Below, piece after piece: positions 1 through 11,685 of a DNA stretch of 64,000 nucleotides. Source of the DNA: Deinococcus aetherius (GTDB lineage: Bacteria > Deinococcota > Deinococci > Deinococcales > Deinococcaceae); the NCBI RefSeq assembly GCF_025997855.1, contig NZ_AP026560.1:2196001-2260000 (forward strand). Direction: 5' to 3'. Each line of letters begins with the position of its first letter. Position 1 is the stretch's first letter. The translations under genes and the position numbers were made by a program. The notes under the pieces were generated by a model. That model ran no database searches and was not told where the DNA came from. It saw only the letters and a list, made by a program, of their open reading frames with translations.

Positions 1-1
1 C

Positions 2-1306
<1,305 letters not shown>

Positions 1307-1401
1307 GCAGTTCAGCCCCGGCTCCAGGGGGGCCGGACCTCTAAACCCTTCGTTAGTATTCCTCGATACATTCCCGCTCTGGACAGGCCTAGCGTCGGGA
1401 C

Positions 1402-1878
1402 GTGACCAAAGCGCGGATCGAGCAGGAGTTCGACTTCCAGAGGCGGGAGTGGCGGGTCGAGCGGATCGGGTGGGGGGTGATCTGGCTGCTCCTCGCGCTC
1501 GCGCTCGCGGGCCTGTTCGGCGGCGGGCCGCTGTCCCGGACGAGCGTGAGTTCGGGTGACCTGACGCTCGACTTCCCGCGTTTCGAGCGGGAAACCCGGC
1601 CGACCGAGTTGGAGGTGAGCCTTCCCCTGAGCCCGGACGGCCAGGGACAGGTCTGGATCGCCAACGATACGCTGGAGCGGCTTCAGGTGCAGGAGATCAC
1701 CCCGCCCCCGATGCGGATTCAGAACGGGCCGAAACGCACCGAGTACCTGTTCCGGGGCGAGGGGGACGAGCTTCGGGTGACCTTCGACGTGGAGTTCCAG
1801 CGGGCGGGCGTGCTGCGCGGGCACCTCGGGCAGGTGGGCGGACTGGGGCTGAACTTCAGCGCCCTGGTCTACCCCTGA
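1402..1878 (+). CDS. single-pass membrane protein of unknown function
   Basis: I do not recognise a family. The 158-residue product starts at GTG, has a charged N-terminal stretch of about 23 residues, one hydrophobic segment at about residues 24-43 ([18 protein letters not shown]) and a beta-rich hydrophilic C-terminal part that probably lies outside the membrane. The hexamer TAGCGT ends 6 nt before the GTG, the leaderless arrangement seen throughout the window, which supports this start. The stop is 9 nt before the next gene, so the two are likely co-transcribed. Confidence 0.7.
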   Translation: MTKARIEQEFDFQRREWRVERIGWGVIWLLLALALAGLFGGGPLSRTSVSSGDLTLDFPRFERETRPTELEVSLPLSPDGQGQVWIANDTLERLQVQEITPPPMRIQNGPKRTEYLFRGEGDELRVTFDVEFQRAGVLRGHLGQVGGLGLNFSALVYP

Positions 1879-1887
1879 GGTCCGCAG

Positions 1888-2340
1888 GTGGACGCCGTCT
1901 TGCGCGGGGCCGTCATCTACCTCTTCCTGACCGTGATCTTCCGGGTGGCGGGCAAGCGGGCCCTCTCGCAGATCACGACCTTCGACCTCGTGCTGCTGCT
2001 CATCATCTCCGAGACGACCCAGCAGGCCCTCCTGGGCGAGGACTTCTCGGTCACCGCCGCCCTGCTCCTGATCCTGACGCTGGTGGGGCTCGACATCGCC
2101 TTCGCCCTGTGGAAGGGGCGCTCAGCCCGGCTCGACCGTCTGATCGACAGCGTGCCCGTCCTCCTCGTGGAGAACGGCCAGCCCCTGAAAGACCGCATGG
2201 ACCGGGCGCAGGTGGACGAGGACGACGTGCTCTCCTCCGCCCGCAAGTCACAGGGCCTGGAGCGGCTCGACCAGATCAAGTACGCCATCCTGGAGCGCGA
2301 CGGCAGCATCTCGGTCATCCCGCAGGACCCGGGCGGCTGA
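1888..2340 (+). CDS. DUF421 / YetF-family membrane protein
   Basis: A 150-residue protein with hydrophobic segments near residues 6-22, 30-48 and 54-74, followed by a soluble domain ending in a [17 protein letters not shown] strand pattern. That pattern and the [15 protein letters not shown] region are typical of the DUF421/YetF family, whose biochemical role is not settled. The start is GTG only 9 nt after the preceding membrane-protein gene, with a GAGG upstream that could act as ribosome-binding site. Together they look like a two-gene envelope operon. Confidence 0.8.
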   Translation: MDAVLRGAVIYLFLTVIFRVAGKRALSQITTFDLVLLLIISETTQQALLGEDFSVTAALLLILTLVGLDIAFALWKGRSARLDRLIDSVPVLLVENGQPLKDRMDRAQVDEDDVLSSARKSQGLERLDQIKYAILERDGSISVIPQDPGG

Positions 2341-2391
2341 AGGGGCGACGCCCTCACGCGGGGGACTTCGCCTCTGTCCACCCCGGGAGTC

Positions 2392-3495
2392 TCAATCGGC
2401 GGCGTGGTTCAGGATTTCCCGCTCGTACACTTCCCGTACGGTCTGCACCATCTCGCCGACGTTGCGCGAGCCGCTGAGGTCGAGGAGGCTGACGACCTCC
2501 TGGGGGTCGAGGGCCGCGTTCGCGCAGGCGCGCAGCAGGGCGTGGTGGACGACGCTCGTGCCGGGGCGGGCACCCCCCGCCGGGGTCCAGGCCTCGCGCA
2601 GCCGGGGCATCAGGGCGGCGGCGAAGCGCAGCACCTCGGCCTCGTGGCGCCGCAGCTCCTTGAGAAGCTGGCCCACCGAGCGCACGCCCACGTAATGCAA
2701 CAGGCTGGCGAGGCGCTGGGGGCGCTCGGGGTCGGGCCAGTCTTCGAGCAGGGGCACCCGCAGGGCGGCGGCGACGGCGAGGTCGAGGTCGCGCACCGGG
2801 GAAGCGCCCAGGAGATGCGTCATGCTCTGCACGTCGATGTACACGCCGTCGGGGTCGTCGGCGATGCGCTCGGGCAGGGTGGCGGCGTAGTCGTGCGACA
2901 GGCGGTGCAGGGCCATGAACTCCTCGTCGGCCATCTCCAGCAGGCCCGCGAGGCGGTAGAAGCGGCGCCGCACCTCGCGCGGAACGGCCTCGCGGTTCTT
3001 GTAGCCCAGGTCGTGCTCGATCTCCGCCCAGGCGTGCTGGAGGATCGAGCGAATCTGCACCTCGAACCTCGCCCCCGACTGCACCACCCCGAGGGCGCCG
3101 AACTCGGGCACGCCTAGCGGCGGGCTCACGACGTAGTGGACTCCCATGTACCCGAAGCGGTCGGGGTCGTGCATCCTCGACTTGTCGATGGAATGGTCCC
3201 AGTCGACCGTGTGGTGCTCCTCCACGAGGCGGGCGACCACGTTCACGTCGCGCTCGAAGTAGGTGATCACCCGCACGGCCACGAGGTCGGTCACGTCGGC
3301 GAGCGAGTGGTAGCGCCCCGCCTTGCGCCGCAGCTTGTCGGCGAGGCTCGCGGGGCGCTTGACCCGGCCCGTGACGTGGTGGATGTTCAGCCCCGCCCCC
3401 GTGAGGAGCCGGGTGGTGTGGGCGACCGCCGCGTCCCTCAGCCGCTCGTACTCCGGCAGGGCGTCCCGATACGCCTGCACCAGCGCCTCGCTCAT
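2392..3495 (-). CDS. RelA/SpoT-domain (p)ppGpp synthetase-like protein with long C-terminal region
   Basis: Predicted pyrophosphokinase making (p)ppGpp. The N-terminal 170 residues carry the synthetase motifs: [16 protein letters not shown] (about 43-58), [11 protein letters not shown] with the metal-ligand aspartate, YMGVHYVV, and [19 protein letters not shown] with the catalytic glutamate (about 144). There is no HD hydrolase domain and no TGS domain. At 367 residues it is longer than a standalone small alarmone synthetase (about 200-260); the last 180 residues or so match nothing I recognise. TATCAT lies 10 nt upstream of the ATG at 3495, favouring this start over one four codons earlier. 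Confidence 0.88.
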   Translation of the reverse strand: MSEALVQAYRDALPEYERLRDAAVAHTTRLLTGAGLNIHHVTGRVKRPASLADKLRRKAGRYHSLADVTDLVAVRVITYFERDVNVVARLVEEHHTVDWDHSIDKSRMHDPDRFGYMGVHYVVSPPLGVPEFGALGVVQSGARFEVQIRSILQHAWAEIEHDLGYKNREAVPREVRRRFYRLAGLLEMADEEFMALHRLSHDYAATLPERIADDPDGVYIDVQSMTHLLGASPVRDLDLAVAAALRVPLLEDWPDPERPQRLASLLHYVGVRSVGQLLKELRRHEAEVLRFAAALMPRLREAWTPAGGARPGTSVVHHALLRACANAALDPQEVVSLLDLSGSRNVGEMVQTVREVYEREILNHAAD

Positions 3496-3601
3496 GGTGG
3501 GACCCATGATAGGGCAAGCCCGCGCCATGAGCCGGGAATGAGCGAAGTCGAGAGGGACCGCTGGCCTGGCCCGCCGCGCGGGGCGGGTGCATCCTGTGCC
3601 C

Positions 3602-3928
3602 ATGACGACCGCGCCCTCCTCCCGGGCCGCCGTGACCTTCCCGGCGCCCCGGCGCATCCCCTACCCCGGCGGCTGTGTCCTCGAACCCGGCCCCTACGCG
3701 CTCGATTACCTGTTGAAGTGGCGGGCCGACGTGACCGTGCGGGGCGAACTCCACCCGGACACTCCGGTCTTCCCGCTTCTCCGGGACCTTCTGCGGGACC
3801 CCGCCGCCCACGGCCTGACCCGCGAGGAGGCCGGGGCGGCGCGCGACCGCTTCCTCACCCTCGCCGGGCAGGCGCTCGCCGCCGAGGGGGGCGACCCCGC
3901 GTGGCTCGCCCGGGAGTTTGAGCGTTAG
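3602..3928 (+). CDS. small protein of unknown function upstream of a MocR regulator
   Basis: A 108-residue hydrophilic protein rich in Arg, Ala and Pro with no signal peptide or membrane segment; no family recognised. An ATG five codons upstream (3587) is also possible. Its 3' end overlaps the TTG start of the following MocR-type gene by 11 bp, which suggests translational coupling and argues that the frame is real. It is divergent from the RelA/SpoT-domain gene. Confidence 0.6.
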   Translation: MTTAPSSRAAVTFPAPRRIPYPGGCVLEPGPYALDYLLKWRADVTVRGELHPDTPVFPLLRDLLRDPAAHGLTREEAGAARDRFLTLAGQALAAEGGDPAWLAREFER

Positions 3929-5435
3929 GGAGGGGCCGGGGGGCACGCCCCTGGCGGAGGGCGCCCTCGACCTGCGGCCCCCGCTGCCGGGCGAGGCGCT
4001 GCACTCGCGGGTGGCCCGGACGCTGCGCGAGGCGATTCTGGAGGGGGTGCTGACCCAGGGCGTCCGGCTGCCGGGGCACCGCGCCCTGGCGGCGCGGCTG
4101 GGCGTCTCCCGCAACACGGTGGTGGACGCCCTCGCGCAACTCGGCGCGGAGGGGTACGTGAGGAGCAGCGCCCGCAGCGGCACGCGGGTCGCGGTTCCGG
4201 GGGCGGCGCCCCCCCAGGAGGACGCCCCCGCCTCCCCGCTGCCCCTCAGCGCGTGGGCGGCGCGGGCCCTGGCCGGGCGGGTGCCGGACGCGGGCGGCGG
4301 GTACGCTGTGGACTTCCGACTCGGGCAGCCCGTCCCCGACCTCTACCCGGCGGGCGCGTGGGCCCAGGCCCTGACCCGCCAGGCCCGGACCGCCGGGGAA
4401 CGCGGGGAGGGCGGCTCCCCCGACGACCTGGACACCCTCCTCGGCCCGCCGGGGACGCGCCGGGCCCTGGCCGCCTACCTGAGCGCCGAACGCGGCGCGC
4501 GGGTCACCCCCGACATGGTGATGCTGACGGGGGGCACCCAGGCCTCCCTCGACGCCCTCGCGCGGGTCTTTCTGGAGGAGGGGAGGGTCGCCGCCGTCGA
4601 GGACCCCACCTACCCGGGGGCGCGGGCGGCCCTGGGCGCGACGGGGGCCACCCTGGTCCCGGTCCCGGTGGACGCGGCGGGCCTGAACCCGGCGGCGCTG
4701 CCGAAGCGGGCCACCCTGCTCTACCTCACCCCGGGGGCCCAGTACCCCACGACCGTCACGCTCCCCGCCGGGCGGCAGGCGGAGGTGGTGGCGTGGGCGC
4801 GCCAGTCGGGGGCCTTTCTCCTGGAGGACGACTACGCCGCCGACCTGCACCACGGCGGGCGGCCCCCGGCGGCGATGCAGGGGCTCGCCCCCGACCGGGT
4901 GATCTTGCTCGGCAGCTTCAGCAAGAGCCTGGCCCCCGTCACCCGCAGCGGCTACCTCGTCGCGCCCGGGCCCGTCACCCGCGTGCTGGCGGGCACCCGG
5001 CCCCTGACCGACCGGGCCCCCGCCACGCTCGACGCCCTCGCGCTCGCGGACGTGCTCGCCTCGGGGGCGTACGCGCGGCACCTGCGGGGGGCGCGGTCGG
5101 CGATCCGCCACCGTCACGGAGTCCTGCTCGCGGCCCTGGCGGTGGGGCTGCCAGGGTGGGAGGTCACACCCGCCCGCGCGGGGCTCCACGTCCACGTGAC
5201 CCTGCCCCCCACCCTCTCCGAGGAGGAGGCGGTGCGGCGGGCGGCTTCGGCCGGGGTGGCCCTCTCCCCCGCCGCGCCCCTCGCTCACCACGCCCGGCCC
5301 CCTGCCGTCCTGCTCGCCTTCGCGCACCTGCCGCCCGAGCGGCTGCGGGAGGGGGTGGCCCGGCTCGCCCGTGCCTTTTTTCCCTCCATCCCCCCTGACG
5401 GGCGGGCTGCGGCAACCTTCGTGAAGGCAGCGTAA
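3918..5435 (+). CDS. MocR/GabR-type PLP-dependent transcriptional regulator
   Basis: A 505-residue fusion. An N-terminal GntR-type winged helix (about residues 25-95: [38 protein letters not shown]) is followed by a class I aminotransferase-fold domain (about 130-500). The PLP lysine is K336 in GSFSKSLAP, with the ligand-binding blocks [10 protein letters not shown] and EDDYAADL before it. MocR proteins usually sense an amine or vitamin B6 and control adjacent genes; the target cannot be read here. The TTG start overlaps the preceding small gene by 11 bp. Confidence 0.9.
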   Translation: MSVREGPGGTPLAEGALDLRPPLPGEALHSRVARTLREAILEGVLTQGVRLPGHRALAARLGVSRNTVVDALAQLGAEGYVRSSARSGTRVAVPGAAPPQEDAPASPLPLSAWAARALAGRVPDAGGGYAVDFRLGQPVPDLYPAGAWAQALTRQARTAGERGEGGSPDDLDTLLGPPGTRRALAAYLSAERGARVTPDMVMLTGGTQASLDALARVFLEEGRVAAVEDPTYPGARAALGATGATLVPVPVDAAGLNPAALPKRATLLYLTPGAQYPTTVTLPAGRQAEVVAWARQSGAFLLEDDYAADLHHGGRPPAAMQGLAPDRVILLGSFSKSLAPVTRSGYLVAPGPVTRVLAGTRPLTDRAPATLDALALADVLASGAYARHLRGARSAIRHRHGVLLAALAVGLPGWEVTPARAGLHVHVTLPPTLSEEEAVRRAASAGVALSPAAPLAHHARPPAVLLAFAHLPPERLREGVARLARAFFPSIPPDGRAAATFVKAA

Positions 5436-5444
5436 AGTAGGGGG

Positions 5445-5810
5445 GTGCGCTTCCTGTTCGTCGCCCTGGCGGTTGCCGTCGCGCTGCTGTACTTCACCGT
5501 GGGGCTGCGCTTCGGCTACGTGACGCTGACACCCACCCACCTCCTCAACGCGCAGGGCGAGAACAGGTACGCCTTCGAGCTGTACGAGTCCGACAAGAGC
5601 GTGGGCGTCCGGGGAAGTTGCTCGGTCCGCAGCGGCAAGGCCGTCTTGCGCCTCCTGGACCCCAGCGGCACCCAGGTCGCCGGGCAGACCTGCCCTAAGG
5701 GCAACTGGTCCCTGAACCTGCTGGGCAGCGGCCAGATGGGCGTCTACCGCCTGACCGTCGAGTTCGACCGCTACTCGGGCACGCTGGACCTCAAGGAAGC
5801 CCGGCAGTAG
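5445..5810 (+). CDS. small exported or membrane-anchored protein
   Basis: 121 residues starting at GTG with an N-terminal hydrophobic helix (residues 3-20, [15 protein letters not shown]) that could be an uncleaved signal anchor. The rest is beta-rich, has two cysteines (GSCSV and GQTCPKG) that might form a disulfide outside the membrane, and ends in a strand-rich [13 protein letters not shown] region. No family recognised. TAAAGT ends 6 nt before the GTG, fitting a leaderless transcript, although it begins inside the stop region of the MocR gene. Confidence 0.65.
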   Translation: MRFLFVALAVAVALLYFTVGLRFGYVTLTPTHLLNAQGENRYAFELYESDKSVGVRGSCSVRSGKAVLRLLDPSGTQVAGQTCPKGNWSLNLLGSGQMGVYRLTVEFDRYSGTLDLKEARQ

Positions 5811-6158
5811 GGGGAGCGGTGACCGCCCTCGCGCTCCTGCCGCGCCCGCCGAGTATGGATAGGCGCTACGGCAGACTCCCAGCCCTCACCCGGACGCTCG
5901 ATGTGAATTGCGAAACTGGTTGTTAGGACGGATGTGTCGTCTGGGAGAAGGACGAGCGGCGCTCGGCACCCCTCTCCCCAATCCTCTCCTTCGGAGCTTT
6001 ACAAGTCGCCCGCAAGGGGAGGGGGAGAACAGGCCGCGCGACTGCCCGGAGAGGACGCCCGGACCGCGCCGTTCTGACACGAGGGGAACAGGCGGGGTTG
6101 GAAGCGGTGGACCCCGGCCTCGTCCTGTTTGTGCGGGAGACCGGGCCGGGCTGAACGG
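5811..6158. other. gene-free stretch with one dispersed repeat copy
   Basis: No convincing coding frame is seen. The only structured part is the GC-rich dispersed repeat listed at 5968-6035; the rest shows no hairpin with a T tract and no obvious promoter. Confidence 0.6.
5968..6035 (-). repeat. GC-rich dispersed intergenic repeat, copy 1
   Basis: Read on the minus strand it contains CTCCCCTTGCGGGCGACTTG followed by TAAAGCTCCGAAGGAG. It aligns clearly, with scattered mismatches, to the copies at 18261-18318 and 25525-25640: C-rich block, GCGGG, GACT-GGTA-AGCTC, then a G-rich block. It is non-coding and partly self-complementary. Confidence 0.65.
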
Positions 6159-6192
6159 AAAAAGGACCACCCCTCGCGGGAGTGGCCCCTTT
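6159..6192 (-). terminator. intrinsic terminator of rpsT
   Basis: On the minus strand GGGCCACTCC, a CGCGA loop and GGGGTGGTCC can form ten pairs (two of them G-U), followed directly by TTTTT. It lies just downstream of the rpsT stop. Confidence 0.85.
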
Positions 6193-6208
6193 CGTGAGCG
6201 GCGCTCGC

Positions 6209-6492
<284 letters not shown>

Positions 6493-6694
6493 GAATTCTC
6501 CTTGTTCTCCCGCACTCGCGGGGCGGTTCCCACTCCCCTCGGGGAGAGGAACACGATGCGCCCGGCTCCTCATGGGCAGAGCCTCCGCGCCTTCCACCCG
6601 GCCTTTGACCGGATAGAGGTCACCCACCCTTCGGTAGGCAACCTGCGCATCTTAGCGGGTGCGGGGAGGTGGGCGCAAGCGGCATACTGTGGCC

Positions 6695-7231
6695 GTGACG
6701 GCGGGCGGGGAAAGGACACCGGAGGAACGGCAGAAGGCCCGCGACGACCTCCTCGCCTACGCCTTCCGGGCGCTGTCGGGCCGGGCGCTCACGGAGACGG
6801 AGTTGAGGACCCGGCTGCTTCGCCGCACCGACGACGAGACGCTGGCCGCCGAGGTCCTCGCCCGGGTGCAGGAACTCGGCTACCAGAGCGACGAGGGGGT
6901 CGCCCGCGCCGAGGGCCACCGCCGGGGGGTGGGCGGCTTCCGCGTCCGGCAGACCCTCAAACGCCGGGGCGTGGGCGAAGGGCTGATCGAGGAGACGCTC
7001 GCCACCCGCGACCCGGAAGAGGAGCGGGCGGACGCCGTAGCCATCCTGGAGCGCCGCTGGCCCAGCTTCGCCCGTAAGCGCGACCCGCGCGCCACCGCCT
7101 ACGCCTTCCTCGCCCGGCGGGGCTTTCCGGGCGCCGTGATCTGGGCGGCCATCCGGGAGGTGTCGGCGGCCCACCCGGAGGAGCAGGGTGGCGATGAGGA
7201 GTCGGAGACGGAGTTCGAGGACCCGGAGTGA
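6695..7231 (+). CDS. recX: RecX-family regulator of RecA
   Basis: RecX proteins bind RecA filaments and modulate recombination. The product (178 residues) shows the three-helix RecX repeats: [25 protein letters not shown] (about 14-38), then [33 protein letters not shown] and a C-terminal [25 protein letters not shown] ends 6 nt before the GTG at 6695; an alternative GTG two codons upstream would fall inside the promoter spacer. It is divergent from rpsT, and no LexA- or DdrO-type palindrome is visible between them. Confidence 0.85.
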   Translation: MTAGGERTPEERQKARDDLLAYAFRALSGRALTETELRTRLLRRTDDETLAAEVLARVQELGYQSDEGVARAEGHRRGVGGFRVRQTLKRRGVGEGLIEETLATRDPEEERADAVAILERRWPSFARKRDPRATAYAFLARRGFPGAVIWAAIREVSAAHPEEQGGDEESETEFEDPE

Positions 7232-7255
7232 GGCCACGGTTTCGATCAGGGCGAG

Positions 7256-7345
7256 GCCACCGGAACCTGTCACCCTGAATGCACGAGGGGTCTCGCCTTG
7301 AGGGCCGATGAGGACGCTTCGCTGCCGCTCTGCTTCCCAGCTTTG
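7256..7345. repeat. degenerate GTCACCCTGA-type intergenic repeat
   Basis: Contains TGTCACCCTGAATGCACGAG followed by GGTCTCGCC, and further on GGACGCTTCGCTGC. It resembles the copies at 22786-22832 and 25384-25460, in which TGTCA..CTGAG..GCGAAG.GTC forms palindromic structures. This copy is partial. Confidence 0.45.
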
Positions 7346-7413
7346 CATGTCGGCACGGCGGGCCGCTTCCGCTTGCGCGCCTTCCAGGCCCGCCCGGACG
7401 GCGGCCCCCTCGC

Positions 7414-7442
7414 TTGACACCCCCCGGGGGGCCGCGTAGACT
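7414..7442 (+). promoter_or_regulatory. sigma70-type promoter of tRNA-Pro
   Basis: A perfect TTGACA -35 (7414-7419), a 17-bp spacer made of a C run and a G run, and TAGACT as -10 (7437-7442). It is about 55 nt upstream of the mature tRNA 5' end. Confidence 0.88.
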
Positions 7443-7496
7443 ACCCCACGCACCAAAAGCGGGCCCTTTCGCCCGTCTGACTGGAGCCGTGGTAGG

Positions 7497-7576
<80 letters not shown>

Positions 7577-7581
7577 CGCAA

Positions 7582-7610
7582 GGCCTCCCCACGCGGGAGG
7601 CTTTCGCTTT
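7582..7610 (+). terminator. terminator of tRNA-Pro
   Basis: GCCTCCC (7583-7589), a CACGC loop and GGGAGGC (7595-7601) form a perfect 7-bp stem, followed by the T-rich tail TTTCGCTTT. Confidence 0.88.
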
Positions 7611-7652
7611 GGCTTGTCCCCCACCCCGTCCCCCCGCCCGGAGCCTTCCCCC

Positions 7653-8360
7653 ATGCGCGTCTTCGCCATTGCCGACCTGCACCTTGCCACCGTCACGCCC
7701 AAGCCGATGACGGTCTTCGGGCCGCAGTGGGCGGGCCACCCGGACGCGATCTTCCGGGAGTGGCGCGAGGTGGTACGTGAGGACGACCTCGTGCTGCTGC
7801 CGGGCGACCTCTCCTGGGCGATGCGGCTCCCCGACGCGCTCATCGACCTCGCCCCGGTGGCGGCGCTGCCGGGGACCAAGGTGCTGCTGCGGGGAAACCA
7901 CGACTATTGGTGGACGAGTGCGTCCAAACTGCGCGCCGCCCTGCCCCCCGGGATGCTCGCCGTGCAGAACGACGCCGTGCGGGTGGGCCGGGTGGTCGTC
8001 TGTGGCTCGCGCGGCTGGCTCACTCCCGGCCACGAACCCCTGGGCGAGGAAGACGAGCGGCTGCTGAACCGCGAGGCGGAGAGATTGCGCCTGAGCACCC
8101 AGGTCGCCGCGCGGCTCCGTCAGCCCGGCGACACCCTGATCCTGATGCTGCACTACCCGCCCGCGAGCCCGCCCTACCCTCCCAACCCACTCAGCAACGT
8201 GATCGAGGACGCCCGCCCCGATCTCGTCGTCTACGGGCACCTCCACGGGGCGAACCCGGAGCGGACCCTGCGCCACGTCGGCGGTATTCCCGCTCACCTC
8301 GTCGCGGCGGACGCCCTGAAGTTCCGGCCAAGGCTGGTGTGGGAGACGCGGGAGGAGTGA
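7653..8360 (+). CDS. calcineurin-like metallophosphoesterase
   Basis: 235 residues with the full set of two-metal phosphoesterase motifs: FAIADLHL (D-x-H) at the N-terminus, [10 protein letters not shown] (GD), [10 protein letters not shown] (GNHD), a lone histidine in [11 protein letters not shown], and VVYGHLHG (GHxH). These place it in the metallophosphoesterase superfamily; the substrate cannot be told from sequence. The ATG at 7653 starts directly at the first beta strand; the open frame extends 13 codons further but begins inside the tRNA terminator. No close operon partner. Confidence 0.88.
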   Translation: MRVFAIADLHLATVTPKPMTVFGPQWAGHPDAIFREWREVVREDDLVLLPGDLSWAMRLPDALIDLAPVAALPGTKVLLRGNHDYWWTSASKLRAALPPGMLAVQNDAVRVGRVVVCGSRGWLTPGHEPLGEEDERLLNREAERLRLSTQVAARLRQPGDTLILMLHYPPASPPYPPNPLSNVIEDARPDLVVYGHLHGANPERTLRHVGGIPAHLVAADALKFRPRLVWETREE

Positions 8361-8543
8361 GCGGGGCTTTCCTAGGCTTCACCCCTTCTCCACAAACAGC
8401 CCGCCCCTCCGGCCCCAGACGTGCCCGGTTCTCGGGTTCCCGGGGCGAAATTCCTCGCCTCCACAGGCATTTTTTCAGGGCGAGCGCACCCGACCCGGCC
8501 CTGCCCATCCCCATTCCGGGTTCTCCCGTCGGAATAGTCCTTA

Positions 8544-8572
8544 TTGAGAATTATTCCTAGTAAGGGTAGAAT
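8544..8572 (+). promoter_or_regulatory. promoter with Fur/MntR-like operator before the VIT transporter
   Basis: TTGAGA (8544-8549), a 17-bp spacer and TAGAAT (8567-8572) form a near-consensus promoter. TGAGAAT-T-ATTCCTA (8545-8559) matches the 7-1-7 layout of a Fur-type box (6 of 7 in the left half, fewer in the right) and covers the -35. CCTTA and TAAGG flank it as an outer inverted repeat. The AT-rich block stands out from its surroundings. Confidence 0.6.
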
Positions 8573-8578
8573 GTGAGC

Positions 8579-9115
8579 ATGTCCTCGCCTGCCCAGCCGT
8601 CCGCCCCCGCCGTCGCCACCCTGACGCCCACGCACGGCGAGCACGCCTTCGTCCTGCAAAAGGTCCAGCCCGCGCTGCTGGGACTGATGGACGGCAGCGT
8701 GAGCACGCTCGCGCCGATCTTCGCCACGGCGGGGCTGACGGGCAAACCCATCGACGCCTTTTTCGTCGGGCTGGCGGCGAGCATCGGGGCGGGCATCAGC
8801 ATGGGGCTCGCCGAGGCGCTCTCGGACGACGGCAAGGTCAGCGGGCGCGGCACGCCGGTCGCGCGCGGGGTGATCACCGGGCTCGCCACCATCCTGGGCG
8901 GGATGCTCCACACCTTCCCCTTCCTGCTGCCCGACCTGCGCGCGGCGCTGACGCTGGCGTACGTGGTCGTGATCGTCGAACTCCTCGCCATCGCCGTCAT
9001 CCGCTGGCGGTACATGCGCAGTCCCCTGGGGCAGACCATCTTCCAGGTCATCGTGGGCGGCGCGGTCGTCTTCGGGGTGGGCGTGTGGCTGGGGAGGCTC
9101 GGGGCAGGCGGGTAA
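8579..9115 (+). CDS. VIT1/CCC1-family iron/manganese transporter-like membrane protein
   Basis: 178 residues, mostly hydrophobic after residue 35. The segment [17 protein letters not shown] (about 38-54), then [17 protein letters not shown], resembles the first two helices of VIT1/CCC1 transporters that export or sequester Fe(II)/Mn(II). Three further helices follow. It is shorter than most members (about 230). TAGAAT ends 6 nt before the ATG at 8579; a GTG two codons earlier would lie within the spacer. The operator-like sequence over its promoter fits metal-responsive control. Confidence 0.8.
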   Translation: MSSPAQPSAPAVATLTPTHGEHAFVLQKVQPALLGLMDGSVSTLAPIFATAGLTGKPIDAFFVGLAASIGAGISMGLAEALSDDGKVSGRGTPVARGVITGLATILGGMLHTFPFLLPDLRAALTLAYVVVIVELLAIAVIRWRYMRSPLGQTIFQVIVGGAVVFGVGVWLGRLGAGG

Positions 9116-9133
9116 GCGTCGGCGGGCGGGAAC

Positions 9134-9166
9134 GGAGGAGGGGGCCGAGGCCTCCTTTGCTTTTTC
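9134..9166 (+). terminator. probable terminator of the VIT-family gene
   Basis: GGAGGAGGGGGCC and GGCCTCC form a GC-rich hairpin followed by TTTGCTTTTT. It lies about 20 nt after the stop codon. Confidence 0.65.
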
Positions 9167-9224
9167 CCCGGGCTAAGCCACCCGGCGCAGGCGTCCGGGC
9201 CCTCGCACGGCGCACACTGCGGGC

Positions 9225-10571
9225 ATGACGCAGAGCATTCGGGCCACCCTCCGCGCGGTGGTCGTCCACCCGGACGGGCGGCGGGTCGCGGCGGTGGGCG
9301 GCGCCCTGCCCGTGACCGTGGTCGCGGAGAATACCTTCGTGGGGCGCGGCCTGACGGGCGCCTTTCCCGCGCTCTCCCCCTGGCTGGCCCCGCTGCGGCG
9401 GCTGTATTTCGCCTGGCTGGGGGAGGAGGCGGACGGCACCCTCGTGCGCGAGGCCGTGTGGCACCTCGACGCTCCTGGCGGGCTGACGGGCGTGACCTGG
9501 GCCCTGCCGGAGGAGTTGCCCGGGACCGAGCGGAGGTGGGCCGAGGCCGCCCTCTCCCCCGCCCCACCCACGCGGCCCCCCTTCGCGCGGGTCGGCTGGG
9601 CGGCGGGGGCGCTGGCGTGGCTCGACGAGGAATTGGGGGAGCAGGACCTGAACCGCGCCGGGCCGCCTGAGCCCGTCAAACACTGGGGCATCAGCGCCCT
9701 GTGGCGGGTGCCGCTGGAGGGGGGCGGGGACCCCGTGTACCTCAAGGCCGTCCCCGCCTTCTTCGCGCGGGAGGTGACGGCGACCTGCGTGCTCTCCGCC
9801 GAGATTCCGGGGGCCGCCCCACTCGTCCTCGCCGCCGACGAGGGCCGGGGCCTGCTGCTGCTGAACCACGCGGGAGACGTGCCCGGTGAGGAGGTGAGCG
9901 GTGCGGGCCTCGCCGCCCACCTCGCGCGGGTGCAGCGGGCGAGCGTGAGGCTGGTCCCCGGGTTCCGATCACGCGGGCTGCCCGACCACGGCCCGGCGTG
10001 GGTGGCCGCGCTCCTGCCCGAACTCCTGCGGGGGGACGTGCTTCTCCTCGGGGAGGAAGGCGGCCTGACCCCCGCCGAGGCCGCGCGGCTGTGGGTGCTA
10101 GAGGGCCGCTTGCAGGAGGCCTGCGTGCGCCTGCTCGCCTCGCCGCTGCCGGAGGTGATCGGGCACGGGGACCTGCACCGGGGCAACACCGTGCGGAACG
10201 GGGAGGGGCGCTGGACCCTGATCGACTGGTCGGACGTGAGCGTGACCCACCCCTTCCTCGACGCGGACCCCCTCTACCTCGCGCCCGAGGGCGCCTCTCC
10301 CGAGACGCTGGAGGCGGTGGAAACCGCGTATCTGGCGGAATGGGCCGACCTCCTGCCCCCAGCCGAGGGGCGGGCGCTGATGCGGGAAGCCCGGCTGGTC
10401 GGCGAGGTGTACCGCGCGCTGGGGTACACGCACGGCATCCAGCCCTACATCGAGGACAAAGGCGAGTCGAGGACGGCGCACCTCGAACACCTGCGCCGGG
10501 TGCTCGGACGGGCGGAGGCGAATCTTGCGCCGCCTTCCCGCGAGCACGCAGCGCCGTCCCCCTTGCCCTGA
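9225..10571 (+). CDS. aminoglycoside-phosphotransferase-fold kinase with N-terminal extension
   Basis: 448 residues. The C-terminal half has the APH/choline-kinase active site: [13 protein letters not shown] (about residue 313; catalytic Asp and Asn) and [15 protein letters not shown] (metal-binding Asp, about 332), preceded by a lobe with YLKAVPAFF. The first 200 residues or so ([24 protein letters not shown]) are an extra domain I do not recognise. The substrate is unknown; many bacterial members phosphorylate small metabolites rather than antibiotics. CACACT ends 6 nt before the ATG, suggesting a leaderless start. Confidence 0.8.
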   Translation: MTQSIRATLRAVVVHPDGRRVAAVGGALPVTVVAENTFVGRGLTGAFPALSPWLAPLRRLYFAWLGEEADGTLVREAVWHLDAPGGLTGVTWALPEELPGTERRWAEAALSPAPPTRPPFARVGWAAGALAWLDEELGEQDLNRAGPPEPVKHWGISALWRVPLEGGGDPVYLKAVPAFFAREVTATCVLSAEIPGAAPLVLAADEGRGLLLLNHAGDVPGEEVSGAGLAAHLARVQRASVRLVPGFRSRGLPDHGPAWVAALLPELLRGDVLLLGEEGGLTPAEAARLWVLEGRLQEACVRLLASPLPEVIGHGDLHRGNTVRNGEGRWTLIDWSDVSVTHPFLDADPLYLAPEGASPETLEAVETAYLAEWADLLPPAEGRALMREARLVGEVYRALGYTHGIQPYIEDKGESRTAHLEHLRRVLGRAEANLAPPSREHAAPSPLP

Positions 10572-10639
10572 TCTTCACCCGTCCCTGCGACTCCGGGAGG
10601 CTAGCGAGCGGGCCGCTATGCTGGAGGCGGAGGCGCCGC

Positions 10640-11542
10640 GTGCAGGACCCCGACAAGGTACAGAGCCGACTGGTCGCCGACCGCAAGGTGAGGGCGGTCG
10701 CCCAGGCGGGGAGCCACGGCACGGAGGTCGCCTGGGTGGGCAGCCAGCCGACCCTGGTGACCTTCGAGCGCGGCCTGCTCTCCCCCCAGACCGAGAGCCG
10801 CGCCGGGGTGACGGTGGAGCGTTTCCCCTACGAGAAGCTGGAGGGGTGGCGCGACTGGGACACGGCGCGCGAGGAGGCGCCCCTCGCCCTGCTCGCCACC
10901 AGCCGCGTCGTGTACGACCCCACCGGCTACTACGGCCGCATCCAGCGCACCCTCTGGACGCTGAGCCCGGAACGCCTCGCCGCGCACCGGGAGGAGTTGC
11001 TGGGCCGCGCCGCCGCCCGTCTCGACGCCGCCCGCCGCGAGTACACCGGCCCCGGCCACGGGGCGCAGGAACAACTGCTCGCCCTCGCCGAGGCGCGCGA
11101 CGTGGCCCTGACGCTGCTGTACCCGGCGCTCCTGACCCACACCCACGCGTGGCCGGAGTTCGAGATTCGCCTCCCGCACGCGTGGCGGGCCGCCGCCGGG
11201 CTGCGCTTCCCCAAGGCCGTCTACCGCCTGGAAAACCTCTACGGCTTCGGCGGCGAGGACGAGGCCCGGCGGGTGCTGCTCGCCACGCGCGGCCTCGGTC
11301 TGGTCGAGCAGGAGAAACGCGCCCGCGCCGCCTTCCAGGTCGGGTACTACGACGGGGCCGTACGCTACCTGCGGGACGAGACCGCCCGCACCCACCGCGC
11401 CGACCTGGAGCGCTGGACGTACATCTCCAGCGCCCGGCGGGACAAGCTGGGCATCCTGCTGGGCGTGACCCGCAGTCCCCTCGGGCCCGCCGCCCTCGCC
11501 ATCGCGGGGGAGTTGCTGGCGGACGCGCGGGAGGGGCGGTAG
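10640..11542 (+). CDS. protein of unknown function
   Basis: 300 residues from a GTG preceded by a good ribosome-binding site (GGAGG, 6 nt spacing) and by TATGCT at 10617-10622. No signal peptide or membrane helix. It has a short beta-rich N-terminal half ([26 protein letters not shown]) and a long helical C-terminal half with the Trp/His/Glu-rich [17 protein letters not shown] segment. This two-part layout is reminiscent of nucleotidyltransferases with a helical substrate domain, but I do not see the GS-x9-DxD motif clearly, so no function is assigned. Confidence 0.75.
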   Translation: MQDPDKVQSRLVADRKVRAVAQAGSHGTEVAWVGSQPTLVTFERGLLSPQTESRAGVTVERFPYEKLEGWRDWDTAREEAPLALLATSRVVYDPTGYYGRIQRTLWTLSPERLAAHREELLGRAAARLDAARREYTGPGHGAQEQLLALAEARDVALTLLYPALLTHTHAWPEFEIRLPHAWRAAAGLRFPKAVYRLENLYGFGGEDEARRVLLATRGLGLVEQEKRARAAFQVGYYDGAVRYLRDETARTHRADLERWTYISSARRDKLGILLGVTRSPLGPAALAIAGELLADAREGR

Positions 11543-11543
11543 G

Positions 11544-11560
11544 GGTGAGATTGAGCATCT
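11544..11560 (+). repeat. left copy of a 17-bp direct repeat bounding the accessory island
   Basis: GGTGAGATTGAGCATCT, two bases after the stop of the preceding gene. The right copy at 14603-14619 differs at one base. Everything between them is accessory in character. Confidence 0.6.
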
Positions 11561-11685
11561 GTGCCCGCAGATGCCTGTTCTCCTGGATCACGCCCCAGAC
11601 GACGTTATTCAGACGGGGAATCTCGGAGGCTGGATCTTCTCTCCTGGGGCGTAGCTCCGCCATAGCACCGCCCCGGCACCTCCAT

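Noticed and set aside
3855..5540. 561-codon open frame antisense to the MocR gene
   Set aside because: Arg/Gly/Pro-rich composition typical of a shadow frame in high-GC DNA; the sense strand has clear GntR and aminotransferase motifs.
9225..10571. Aminoglycoside resistance gene
   Set aside because: The kinase motif alone does not show antibiotic use; the family includes many metabolic kinases, so only the fold is named.
11546..11663. Minus-strand frame beginning MAELRPRRED and ending near NLT
   Set aside because: It looks protein-like (IQENRHLRAQMLNLT) but has no family match that I can name and runs on into antisense of the next gene; at most a remnant linked to the direct repeat.
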